From assembly GCF_051020975.1 (NCBI RefSeq), contig NC_135033.1, positions 9,389,501-9,453,500 of the forward strand: DNA of 64,000 nucleotides, written 5' to 3'. Of the stretch, positions 48,567-61,100 are shown one piece after another. How positions within the stretch are numbered: position 1 is the stretch's first letter; every line of letters starts with the position of its first letter. This DNA is from Osmia lignaria lignaria (Eukaryota; Arthropoda; Insecta; Hymenoptera; Megachilidae). A model generated the notes under the pieces. That model did no database searches, was not told the DNA's origin, and saw nothing but the letters and a program-made list of their open reading frames with translations. The position numbers were made by a program, and so were the translations under genes.

Positions 48567-51500
48567 ATGGTAAGTCTAGTTTTTTGTTGCAATCAATTAC
48601 TTTCCCCCTTGCTTGATAAATTTCTTGAAAGAGGGCGCCATGTGCGATGAATTACGATTGATATGTATGTAGTGGAAGGGGAAAGCGGTAGGATCAATAA
48701 CCTTCGCCTGTGTGACCTCCTATTCTATTTCTGGCATTAGCAACTTTCGATATTCGCCGCACGATGTAAATAGATAGTTTAATGAGAGATTATTTAAAAA
48801 TTAATGTAATTTATTTTGTTAATGCTCCTATTGAGTAATAAAATGGTGAAGGTAAATGATCGTATCGCTTTTCTATTATGTTTGTATGTTCTTTCGACAT
48901 ATTTTCCACTCAAATTGAAATGTTTTAGTGTAATGCATAATATTGTTACATAATGTGAAAGGTTATGAAATAGTATACGTTTTGAAAAGATATTCTTTCT
49001 AGCAGATGTTTATTCAGAGGAATAGAAATTGTTGAATATTTTAAAAAGTCATTTACACAAGTATGATGATACTAAAAGTCTAAATAAATTCATGACATTT
49101 CATTAAAAACATTTGAATTTTATTGGATGAATCTTTTATATTGTTACATAATCTTTTGAAACTTCAACATATATGACATTTTACATGTGCTTTTTCAGCC
49201 ACGTATAGATCCTCTATCTTTATTGAAATGTCTTAGCGTTTTATTGGGGCCAACTGGAGGTATTAAAAGTAAAGAAGAAGTTCATCGATTGACTAATTTA
49301 ATGACAAAGTTTTCAAAGAAACTAGTTTCAAAATGCATTTACATCCAAATATTAAAAACTACAAATACTGATTTACTTAGCCAGTAAGTATATATGTTCT
49401 TTCTAACTTGATATATCAATATTTCCTACATCAAATAGATAATATTTGCTTCAATTGGACAAATATTTATGTAAAAAGTAAAATTCTTTATATTGCATAC
49501 TGGTATACACAGATGTTCATACCATGTATACCTGTGTAATTTATAATATGTATGCTAGATTAAAAAAAATAGGAACTCCAAACCAATGAACAGTTCGATG
49601 TATGGATTGTACTCACTGATGAGAGTCCCACAATTTTATTTATTTGAAATATTTGATGTATTCTTTAAAAAAGTGATACTGCCCAGAACAATTTACAACA
49701 TGGACAATTTGTTTTATCTCTGTTTAGGTTCATGGGTGCTGGAGGATGGAATCTCATTCACATGTGGCTAACTGATGGTATTCTTGCAAAAAATTGGGCT
49801 CTTATTCAAGAACTTCTTGAACTGCTGTTATTATGCCCAGTAGATATTGAAAGATTAAAAAGCAACAATTGCCCGAAACTGATAAAAGGTTTATCAAAAG
49901 AAGGCAGTCATCAAGGTGTTAGAGTGTTGGCTAGCCGATTAGTTGAGCAGTGGTTAAAAATAGTGAAAGGAGAAGCTGCACCAAATTCTGTACCAGCACA
50001 AATCATGACTATTCCAGTACAAACTCCTGGAACTTTGGGACAAAGTTTAGTTTCCCAATCGACACAGCCACAGCAACAACAGTATTCCATTCATTGTGGT
50101 ATTCAAGGTTCTGATGGTTCTGAAAATGCAACAGTTCAGGTGCAAGATCTACAATTTATTCCAAATTCTACATCAACTATCGCAGTATCCCATGTTCAGC
50201 AACAACAATCACAAGAGCAACAGCATCAGTTACAAGAGAGGTCAACTGTACAATCATTACAGTTGCAAGTTGTTAGTAAACCTCAGCAGGTGCAAATACA
50301 ACAACAATTATCAACTCAGCAATCAAAAAAGCCATCTTTCGTTGTGGTATCTACATCTTCTCAATCTCCAGTTCCTGTGTATAAAATTACAATTCGTGAA
50401 GGGAAACAAATTCTTACAAAAGTGGAGACGGATGCTGCAAATATTACTAGTGTTTTAAATGCAAACAGTACAAACGTAGACATTAACGGAGATATTGTGG
50501 ATAATACGCTTCCTGTGAAAGAGAACTCCGAGGAGGAAGCAACATCTACAGAACTTAGTGATGGTGTAGTCAGTGGGCAAGATTGTGAAGCGGATGTTGT
50601 ACGATCTGAAAAATTAGACCAAGTTTCGAGTGAAGTGAAACAAACTGTAGTAGATTCCACGGACAGTCTTGATGTGGATGTTGTTAAAAGTAGGGACAAT
50701 AAAGACATTAAAGATAATGGTAGTAGTGAAAGTAGTAAGTCTAGTAATAAAGAAAATCGGGACTCTACTAAGAAAGATGACAAAAAGTCTAGTAGTTCTG
50801 ATAAGAAAAATCATCATAGCTCGTCTTCATCTTCTAAAAGTTCTTCTAAACATACCTCAAGTTCCAGTTCGCATCGTAGTAGTTCCGCATCTTACAAATC
50901 CAGTAGTCATCGCTCTAGCTCTAGTAGTAGTAGTTCGAAAAGTTCTAGTTCCAAGGATAAGTCTTCCAAGGACAAGGATAAACATCATTCATCCAATTCA
51001 TCTAGTAAACATAGTTCTAGTAAAAGTAAATCTGATAAAGAACGAGAGAAAGAAAAACAGAAGAAGGATCAGGCAGAGAAGGACAAAGCAACTTTAGAAA
51101 AAGTACAAGGACAGGCGCTGAGTTCAAAGTTGGGGAAAATACCTAAGAAGAAATCGGAAGAAGAAAAATCGGGGGATGCAGCTGTAAGAAAATCGTCGAC
51201 CGATTCACGGGATAGTTCTAAAGAAAATAAGACTGATTCAAAGAAAATCGTTGCAATGCCAGAAAAAAAGAATATTTCTATTTCTATCGAGAGTAGGAAA
51301 AATTCTCAGGATTCTACATCACGACCAAAGACTGTGAAAACATTTAACTCTAAATTCCGATCAACAGGTCTGGAGGAAGAAGTCAAACCTCCTCCACCTA
51401 GATCAGCAAAAAAACCAAATCCTATCATTGATAAAAAGGTTATACCACAAAAATTACCTGTTTTAAAGAGGCCATCTCCACTTAGAGACGCTATTCCAAC

Positions 51501-54500
51501 GGCGGATAAACGAGCTAAATTATCATTGGACTCGCCAACAACACCCCCGAGCGAAGAAAAGAAAGGAGGCATCAAATTAATACCACCAAAACCAAAACGT
51601 AAGTATTATTCAATATATCAAATATTGTATTTAAAACTTTTCTTTGCAAGTACATGTATATACTTTTTTCTACAAGTTAACTTTAATTCTTTAGAGACAA
51701 AGATACATATTATCTTAAATTCTTATCTGATACTGATGTTCCAAGACTAGGTACTTTAAATTTAAAAATTAGCTTTTTTTCTCAATTATTGGTGATATTA
51801 TATAACAGAAAATGTATATACACTTTTGTTAAGTTCAAATAACAACAGTATATAAAGTATAGAAATTATGTGTAACATGTAATCATAATGTTAATCAAAT
51901 TTAAACTAATAGACTGTATTATTTTTGCTTTCAAATTATTTCATGTTATACAATGTGAAAAGATTTAATATTTCATATGTATATTGCAGTTTTCCTGATT
52001 TTATTTTTATGATTATATTTTTTTCAGAAATTAAAAATTAAATATGTTTATCTAACTAGTTCAATTATTCTAAATTCAACTTAAAATAACTAGTCTTTGA
52101 ATATCAATTTGTTCTATTATACCGTTCTTTACTAACTTCTTAATATTGAGTTTGCAGGTGGTTGGCTCCAGGAGAATCACGAGCAAACTATATATATTTA
52201 TATACTTTGTCTGTTGCGTGAATATTGATATTTCACTTCATTTACTACATTCATATATAGTTTTCTTATTTTATTAATTCAGGATTTCTTTCAGGCATAT
52301 ATATTTTAGTTTATAGTATGTACTAGGACACCCTGTATTACTTTCCTACAAATTATTAGAATATTGTAGAAGGTATAAGAAAACGTATCTATCGACCCAC
52401 ATGGAAGTGGATCGAACGGATCTCTTGTGCTTGCCTCGATATCTAACATCACGTTTAGAAGAACGAAGACAGTAGGATCACCTCCTTGAGCATCGATTTA
52501 TTTGCTATATTAAGAAGATCTAGCAGGTAATCTTCGATAAAGTATTAATTAAATATCGTACAAAATATTTCAAAGCTAGTGCCACGCGGTAAATTCATAG
52601 AATCAAAATACTTTTTAATAAGCGACGTATCAGCATTTAATTGTGCAGTTTCCTCTAAGAATACTTGGATAAAACAAAAAAAAAAAAGGTGTGTTCCTAT
52701 CGATATACATATATTTTTTCGGGGTGTGTGTTTTACCGTTCTCCAACAAACGTTACATCAATAGAAGTCACCACGGATATTACTAATCTGTCTAGGTAAG
52801 GAAACAAACCAACTCTTGTCTGTCCATACTTCTTCCCTTGTACATGTACACCCTATTAAGCATTTAAATAAATTGATCAGAAATCTGGAAATATTTAACT
52901 CTTGGGTTTCTGCTATACATCTTGCTCACTGAATGCTTGATAAAGCAAAACACTCAATTCCGTGAGCCCATCCAGATTTCCATCCTCTCGGTGACTAATT
53001 GTACAAAATTCGAAGTGCAACTCATGACTCTCAAAATGGTATCATACATTGGAACAATCTGATTGAGATAGTAAAGTTATACTAGATGAGATTAATACTT
53101 TCATTTATTATATATATATTTTTAGTTTGTTTACATGAAATCATACCAAAACTGAAATTACAAGGTTTCTGGCTATTTTGATAATCTTTCAACGTTTAAT
53201 CATTTTATATGTACTACTTAAACATTATGATACCATTTCGAGTGTCCGCTGCACAAGGGAAGCAAAATTATTATGAGAGATACACCAATTTCAATTCTAT
53301 AATATTATTTAATTCACAGTGAATTCGCCAGAATCAATTGCGTTCATCAGAGAGAATTGAAATTTGCATCGGGCGTTATGGTCCCAAGATATCCTTCTGA
53401 ACGTGAGAAAGAATGAGAGAGAATGGGAGAGAGGGAGAGAAATGGAGAAAGAGAGAGAATGAGATGGAAAAAGAGCGAGAAAGAGGAGAAGAAAGTAAAT
53501 TGTATGTATGGACGAATACATGGAGAAGCGAATAGAAAAGCGTGGCACGACGTTTGAAGGAAATTCGTATAAAGAAAGAATGCGGCGGAATATCGTGGAA
53601 CAAAAGCACTTCCAATAAATGCATGAAAAAATACAACGCTGCATACCGACTCGACGTCTTCCGAACAAGCCGCCCCTTAGGATCAACGGGCCTCTCCTTA
53701 CGACGTGTAATTCGTCTATTTCCAATGACAACGTCGACATGGCGAAGAAGGTCTTCTTCCTTGCCAGTAATCGCGCATTAACAATCGTGTTGAAAATGTT
53801 ACTGGAATGGGACAAAGAAAAAGATATAAAAGAAGAGCAGACAGGAAATTTAATGCTTGTGTTCCGTACAAGCGTATTCTGTTATTTATTTCTAGAATTT
53901 ATTATCAGAATCAAGTTTTACATATCCTTTCAAAAAAGAATTTCATATTTAATTCATTGAAACAGGGTTGATCGATGAAAAGGCATGCTACTATGTACGA
54001 AACTTCTCTGAATAACAGGTAGTTTTGATTTTATTTGCTCCAAGAGTATTTTCCAATTACTCCAGTATATATGTAGTATACCATATCAGCTACTGAAAAC
54101 ATTTATCTTGCAGTTCAATCTTTAATCAAAGAATATTCAAAACAAAATTGCCGCGTTGATATATATCGAAAGCCAATGATTTGAATTTGAATATTACGAA
54201 GGAAACTCTTTATTTAAAAATCGTCTATTTGAATTAGACACGATGAAGGAGAGAATAGGCGGAAGTTACGACGGAGTTGCGCAACGGCGCGGCGCGCTTC
54301 TTGGGTACTCCGTGGAGTACCGAGGCTGATGTTTTTGCGATGGTCTTTAGGTCAGCAATCGCGTATAGGGCCAGACTCTGTTTCTTGTAGCAGTGCATTA
54401 TGCTACGCGTTATATTAACCATTCAACATATTTAGATCCGCGCCATTCGTGGACGATTCTTTCGTCATGCGGTACCTATTTCAATTTGAATTTGAAAATG

Positions 54501-57500
54501 ATATACTTGAAAGAATGATGTAGTAGCTCGCTTTATTATTCAAGCTACTATCTATACTTTCATTTATTCGATTCCTTTTTGTTTCTCTTTTTTCTTGCAT
54601 ATCGAAAACATAGATTTCTAAAAAAAAAATATGTATGCGTTCTCTAACATTTTATCGTATTACGAAATAGTAATTCAAAATGAAATGTGTTTGTTAATTC
54701 ATTTTTGTATCGCTGATTTCAAATGAACGAAGATAGTTATATTAAATTTAAATATGTGCGAATTCAAATTTTATTTATGTTATTGTAATTACGTTTACAT
54801 TGTTATTTATTTTTACGAATGTTTAGTAGTTTGTGATTGCCTAATTTCTCGAGAAAGATAAAAACAATCTTCCAGTCTTTGTTATTATATTTCTTTAAAA
54901 TATTGAAGAAGATAGGAAGCTTTATTGAATTATCATTGATGGATCGATTGCGTAAAATTTAAATAATTATTTGTTCGAACCACGACTGTATATCACTCTT
55001 TTCGGGCGACTATTATACAACGAGACGAAATGTTTATTTATCGTTAATAAATTAGTTAAATGTATACGTACGACTTTTGCAAAACGCCTTTGAAACGAAG
55101 TAAATTACTCACGAGCGTAATTTTAAAGGTTTATGGAAATAAAATTGGAGCCGTACAATTAAAACCCGTATATTATTCCCCAGTTTACTATTATCACTTT
55201 TACCGAATGCGTTTCAAGGATATTTATACGATTATCAGTGTGATTTATTATCAATTCAATATCTTTTTTTTTTGCATTTTCTTTAGATATATACACTTAA
55301 ATTTTATTGCGTATCCAGTTACACTGCGTAATGTCACTTTGTTATAAACAAACCAAATTTGGACGTCAAATTTTCACGTTGTATACAACTGTTCATTATT
55401 GTTCGATGCAAAAATTAATCTTCAAATAACGTATCTTGAGAAAATAAAAAAAAAAGATGTTAAGCAAGTTATTGTTTCTGTATGTTATCAAAATATGCAT
55501 TCACGAAGAGACTGTAAATTTACATAATTAATGCATAACAGATTACTACATCGTACAAAATTTTAAAAAATAGATACTTCCACGCTAATCGTGGAAGAAG
55601 CGAAACGCTTTTGGTATCAATTGAACAATTGTTGTTTTCGTTTAAAATCATTTTCCATGTGATTATATACTTCATTAGCGATAAAAAAAATCATATTCAA
55701 ATGTAGATTGTAAAAAAAAGGTGAAAATTTACGATGTTTTCTAAATTAATATTTACGTTTATCATTCGTCACACTTATGAACTTTAAACGATGTTACGCG
55801 TTTATCTTAGCTTCCCCTTTTACTTGAAACTTTGAAAAAAGAATACCGATGATCTAGTGGATCGAAAGTAACTGATCCAGATCGAATTACATTGATTCAT
55901 TTGCATTACAAATCATTTATTAATATAATCTTCTTTCACGGATGAGTTTACCTATTTAATTCAACATTGTTTCTCTTCGTTAAATCTTGAATTACATCAG
56001 AACGCATCTTTGTACTTAAAAAAAAATACTTTATCGAAGATTGAATCACGATAATCCTTCGTTTTTCTAACTTTGTTGTAACATAATGTTTCTTGTATTT
56101 ATTAAAAACAATGATTGTATTTTTGTTACAGATTCCCTGTAGATATCATTCTTATTCGATCATCGCTTAAAATGTTACTTGTTTTCAGCTCGATGAAGGA
56201 GTCGGATCTTAATATCAATATTCACGCAAAATTCTATTTACTTCTGAATGTTTTGCAGATTTTCAGGGTCATTTTGCCGGAATGATAAAACTGATGATTT
56301 TTATTATTATTTTTCAGCAATGGTTTTGCAAGAAAGCGATATGTTTATGGATGCTTTGACCGCGTCGACGAAAAGCAAAGAGCCGCGAAAGAGGAAGCGA
56401 AGGACATCAATCACGAAGGATGGTCCGTCGGAAGCAAAGAAACAGGAAACTGCCAGTAACGATAATCGTGATGTTACACCTCCACCCACCTCACCACCAA
56501 GTGCCGATGAAAAATCACCTGTAGTTGTCAAGCCTAACTTTAAGGTACGTATACGTTAATTATAATCATCGTAAAACCAGCAGTATACTTTAAATAAAAA
56601 AGAATAATTTTCTGACAATTATTCGATAGTATTGAATTTACATATTTAAAAAACACGTCATTTTTATTGCAGTTCTATCAAGACACTTTGGAAACAGATG
56701 AAGATAAAGAGCAGAAAGAGAAAGAGAACTCGGACGATGATGTTAAGAAAGAGAAAGAAGAGACTTCCGATGAGAAAGAAAACAGGATATTTAAAGCGGA
56801 TGTTGACGATGATGGAAGTAACAGTAAGTTAATTAATTATTATTAAAAAGTTCTTGCTATTGAATATGTTATTTTCAATGGTGTATATAAAAATATATTT
56901 ATCTATTGTTCAGCACCAACACCTGACGATGATGCAGAAGAAAAGACCTCCGATTCCCCGGAGGATACGTCTTCCATGTCCGATTCCGCGAAGAAAGAGA
57001 ACTCCGGTTCTTATCCAGAAATACGTTACGTCGATGGTCTAAGAAGCGTTTTGTTGCTTCAAAAACGCAAAGGGCCGAAGAAATCATTGAAATGGAAGAC
57101 GGATTTGGAATCGGTTCGTTATTTCGAATTGGATGAAACGGAAAGAGTGAACGTAACGAAAACATTCACCGATATGAAACAAATGGAAAAGCAAAATGAG
57201 AGGGAAGCATTCCAGATGGCTAGGAAATTAAGTAAGTTATAAGAATCATAATCAAATATTTATTGATCTGAAATATTTCAAATCTTATGTAAAATTTAAT
57301 GATTTTCTAGGTACTGAAGATCTGATGGAAGAGAGAACAAGGTGGAAACCTTTAATTCCGATCGATCTACCTCCTGCCTTAGTAGAGTCCGGAAAAGATA
57401 GCAGAGAAAAAGATATTCAGTATGCTCGGGAGAAAGGCATTTTACAAGCGCTGTACTTCAACCGAAGCATGTAAGTATATACTTCAGTTGTGAAATGAAG

Positions 57501-58538
57501 TACGGTTGCATGCACGGAACACATGAATATTAATTTTGATAGTCGTGTGAAAAATAATATATGCATGCTACATTAAAAATGAGTACTCTAGACCAATAGT
57601 AGTAGTAGTCGCAACTTATAAACTGTACTCACTGATGCGAGTACCACGAGAAATAATTATATAAAAATGTTTTTCTTTATGTAATATATTTGAATTGCAG
57701 GATTCCAGACTCGGCAGCAGAGCCTGATGAAGAACGTCACCATGTATATAGTGAACCTAAAACCATTCCTTTGGACGATCTCACGGGAAACAAGGAAAGT
57801 GAAAAAGACTTTACTTCCATGCCGTGGCCAGAACCAAAACCTCAATTGCAACCTCAGACGCCTCCAGTTTCGAGCTTCCACTATTCCTCGTTCCCTCATA
57901 ATCAACAACCAGTGATGGCACCTATGGGTCCCCAGACCTCAATGGGACCAATTCCTCAAATGTCTCAGCAGATGATGCCACCTTCTCACATGGGTCCATT
58001 AGGTCCAGAAATGGGAGGTCCAATGTCCGCTGGAGGAGGAGGTTGGAGAACTGGTGATGGAAAAGTAGTTGTACCAGATGCAATGGGTATGAATCCAATG
58101 GGAAACATGCCAAATGCATTTCCACCTGGAATGGAAGGTGGTCCAATGGTACCACCTGGAATGTTGGGACCGCCGCCTATGTACAATCAGCAACAAGAAG
58201 GTTATGGTATGATGGGGCCAGAAGACATGGGATTTAATAATATGAATCCAAATAATTTTCAAGGACCACCTGGTCCTTTGTATGGTCCTGGGCCTAACTT
58301 TCAGGGGCCTAGGGGTGGTGGCCCGATGCATGGTAGAGGTAGAGGTGTTCCTGGGCCTGGTTGGTACAGAGGTGGTGGAGGACCTCCACCCAGAGGAGGT
58401 GGATGGAGAGGAGGCGGTGGATGGAGGGGAAGTGGAAAGCAACCTCCCGTGTGTAGACAATTTTCGAAAAATGGTTACTGCCGGGTTGGTGATAAATGTC
58501 AGTATCTTCATCCTGGAGTGAACTGTCCACCGTTTTGA
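48567..58538 (+). CDS. PPP1R10: PP1 nuclear targeting subunit PNUTS (PPP1R10)
   Basis: Coding exons: 48567-48569 (just the ATG), 49199-49383, 49728-51598, 56318-56544, 56673-56823, 56914-57231, 57311-57470, 57701-58538, giving 1250 residues. PNUTS brings PP1 to chromatin and RNA polymerase II and controls termination. Residues about 1-140 form a TFIIS N-domain (FMGAGGWNLIHMWLTD, SRLVEQWLKIVKGE). A Gln-rich and then Ser/Lys/His-rich low-complexity stretch fills about 150-525. Further on are KFRSTGLEEE, SLKWKTDLESVRYFELDETE (PP1-docking region; KSLKW at 869-873), a Pro/Gly/Met-rich then RGG-type tail, and a CCCH finger (C1223, C1232, C1238, H1242). The protein is longer than human PNUTS because of the Ser-rich insert. 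The 4.7-kb intron 3 is GC-richer than most. Confidence 0.93.
49572..49631 (+). repeat. Short intronic repeat, PNUTS intron 2
   Basis: GGAACTCCAAACCAAT ... TGTACTCACTGATGAGAGTC closely resembles 57581-57647, including the spacing of CCAAT to the TGTACTCACTGATG core. Confidence 0.5.
51599..56317. other. PPP1R10: PNUTS intron 3 (4.7 kb)
   Basis: The reading frame of exon 3 stays open for about 50 codons into the intron, then stops at 51750. The intron holds GGACACCCTGTATTA near 52326 (a common element end), a polypurine tract at 53403-53496, and GC-rich ORF-bearing stretches at about 53500-53830 and 54234-54480. None of these ORFs shows a recognisable domain. Confidence 0.5.
53403..53496 (+). 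repeat. Polypurine GA-rich tract
   Basis: About 94 bp almost entirely of A and G on the plus strand with many GAGAGA units, broken by a few T. Such tracts bind GAGA-type factors and can form triplexes. It also creates a long pyrimidine-coded fake ORF on the minus strand. Confidence 0.85.
57581..57647 (+). repeat. Short intronic repeat, PNUTS intron 7
   Basis: GAGTACTCTAGACCAAT at 57581-57597 and CTGTACTCACTGATGCGAGT starting at 57623. The second part is a perfect hairpin with GTACTC (57625-57630) paired to GAGTAC (57639-57644). Related to 49572-49631. Confidence 0.5.
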
Positions 58539-60267
58539 AATCAGTTGAAGTGATCGAAGGATTTATTGGAATTTCCATGGGTAGCATAATATAAGTGTTC
58601 GCTTTACTGAAAGTGAACGAATAAGAATGAACAATCGTACGGAAGATATCAAATTGTATTCGATACAAGCTTATATTAGTCGAGGAAATTGATTATAATG
58701 TGCAATTTTCTATTATTACGAAGGATCAGGCAAATAATATGACATTTATACCATGTATATTTTCACAAGATTGAACTATATACAAATAACTTTCGATTTC
58801 TTTGCATCGTGTAATATGGAAACTGAATATTACAAAAGAATGTCGTGATAAGTTTATTTTTCACGAGTAATACGTGCAGAATTTTAATATCGAAAAACTA
58901 CTTCGAATCCAAAATGACAATGAAAGGAGAACAATAGGTTCGTCGGCTGCTGGACGGCAAGAGGTTCCTACACGTTACTTTTTATTATAATTTTAGACAG
59001 ATATTTAAAAAAAGGTCTGCAATAATGTCAGAGATATTTTTTATCTATCTGTTTTTTTATAATATATTAACAATTGGAGTCATGTAGAAGCAAAATCTCG
59101 ATTAACATGTCTTCCTTTTACGTTCATAATTTACAGAGAGTAGCCACTGCCGAAAAATATGAATGAACTAATTATAATAAAAACTAAACTGTACGGGAAT
59201 CGTCGTGGATTTTAATCTTATTGGCATGACCAGTGATGATTTCAAAGTGTATGACGCTAATGAGCAGGAAGTGCAAATTCCAATATAAGAAGCATTTGTC
59301 TTTCAGATTGCCAGATGGGTGTCTAATCGCTTTCTACTAATGAATATATGTAATTAAAATACTGTTAAAAATGAATTGAGGGTAATATACAACGTAAAAT
59401 TGTAACACCAAAAGTTCAAATAATGAGTTAAATAACTTTTTATTAAATTAAGATATCTTACATTTAGTCGTGTACGTAGATTGATTGTAAATATTATAAT
59501 TGTACCATTTTGTATAAAATGTCGCTAGCTCTAATAACAAGAGACTGTTTTAGGCTTAAAATACTATGTAATAATATAAAAGAAGGCAACTTTTTAGTAA
59601 AAACGTGTATGTATAATTTGAAATAGTTCAATGCGAAACGATCTAATATTTGTTGAGTACACGTTCATTTATAAATGTGAACTTGTTCTCTATAAAACGA
59701 GATCGCAAGCATACTATTGTATTAAATATTTTTTACGAATTAAGGGTAGTGGTTATTTTTTGTATATGATTGATTGTTATGTTTGTATATAACATTGATT
59801 GTTGTATAAGAACTGCTTGATGGAATACATGAGTCATACCTATTTTCTAAAATATATTGCATTATTATACTAATTAAAAGACTCCCTTTACAATATATTT
59901 AAACATTTTATTATTATGTTTTCATTAATATTTTTAAATATTTCTGATTATCGTTACATTTTTATGTTTCTATAAAAATCATATTTTTTCACATTCAGAA
60001 ACATTAACAAATAATTAGTTATCAACAATCCTTTAATGTTTATTAAAACAATGTATTATATACAAATTAAAAAAAAATCAGTATTAAATATATATTTATT
60101 GTATGTATGCTAAATATCTTTAAAAAGATAATATATACATTAAGTATATATTATAATATATTAAGCTTCAATTTTAATCTATATGAAAACTTCTCTTTCA
60201 TTATCAGTCATTCATTAAGTGTAGTAGAATGGCAAATATGTAATTAATTTATAAAATTTTTCTAAAT
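58539..60267. other. Convergent 3' region PNUTS / TMCO1
   Basis: About 1.7 kb of AT-rich sequence. The first part is probably a long PNUTS 3' UTR (a GC-richer stretch near 58930-58970), the last part the TMCO1 3' UTR. No ORF or repeat of note. Confidence 0.5.
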
Positions 60268-61100
60268 TCATTTAAATTGTTGTGGTGGAGGGCCAAAAAT
60301 ACTTCCACTCTGTTTACTTGCTGTTCTAGATGGAGCAAATCCAAGTAGTTTTTGAATATTCTGTAAATAACAATATCTATTTTAAGCAAAAACATGTCAA
60401 ATCAAATATTCAATTAAATTAGATGTAAGTGTTAATGAAAAATATGTGTTTACCTGTCTAATGCTCATGGTACACAGTATATAAAGAAAAATAAATGAAC
60501 ACTCTGTATAATCATCACCTGGAAGGTTCCTATGAGATAAACCTTGTATCCAACTAATTGGAACAAAAGGCAACCTTGCCACAACTCTTCCATCAAATAT
60601 GCTATTAAACATGCTTAAAAGAGCAGTAAATGCAAACCCAATTGCAAACATTGATTTCATTTTTACAAGAGATAAGTCTCTATTATTATTTTTTAATCTT
60701 TCTTCCTCTCTTTCAATCTTTTTCTTTTGCTGTTTGTCTAATGAATCCCCGTGCGCTTCTTTCCTCTTTTCCACTGGAATGAATTATATTAAACAACAGT
60801 TTAAAATTTATTTAAATTACTAAGCAATTTTATGTATAATTAATACTACTATGATTCAAGAACTTACATTTTTTACTTTGTTTTTCTACTTCAGATTTTA
60901 ACTTCTGATATTTTTCTGTTCTATAAACCATTAGCCATGTTAAACCTATAAACAATTTAAATATAAGTGAAAAATGTAATATGGAAATAAGAAAATAACC
61001 TCAAACCTAAGAAAACAATAAATAAAAGAAATTTTTTACCTTCTCCTAATAAAGCTGTACAGATACTTATAAATACAATTAAAATAGTATCTGCCCACAT
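60268..61100 (-). CDS. TMCO1: Calcium load-activated calcium channel TMCO1
   Basis: Four exons, 61100-61040, 60945-60868, 60773-60454 and 60360-60268, give 183 residues (human 188). TMCO1 is a small ER membrane protein of the EMC3/YidC fold, reported as a calcium-leak channel and as part of the ribosome-associated multipass translocon. The first helix reads MWADTILIVFISVCTALLGE. A long cytosolic coiled coil follows (QQKKKIEREEERLKNNNRDL), then MKSMFAIGFAFTALLSMFNS, PFVPISWIQGLSHRNLPGDD, FIFLYILCTMSIRQNIQK, and a proline-rich end (IFGPPPQQFK). Near-identity to vertebrate TMCO1 makes this call very safe. DNMT1 lies upstream in the same orientation. Confidence 0.96.

Noticed and set aside
49614..49645. 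CTGATGAG core suggesting a hammerhead ribozyme
   Set aside because: The second conserved box (GAAA after a closed stem II) and the cleavage-site stem are absent; the related copy at 57632 even reads CTGATGCG.
51599..51750. Extension of PNUTS exon 3 to an early stop
   Set aside because: The added residues are hydrophobic and unrelated to the family, while the GTAAGT donor at 51599 joins exon 4 in phase. An intronic poly(A) form is possible but unsupported.
53309..53815. 168-codon minus-strand ORF in PNUTS intron 3
   Set aside because: A large part of it is the complement of the polypurine tract, giving a meaningless Ser/Leu/Phe run; overlapping ORFs on both strands point to composition.
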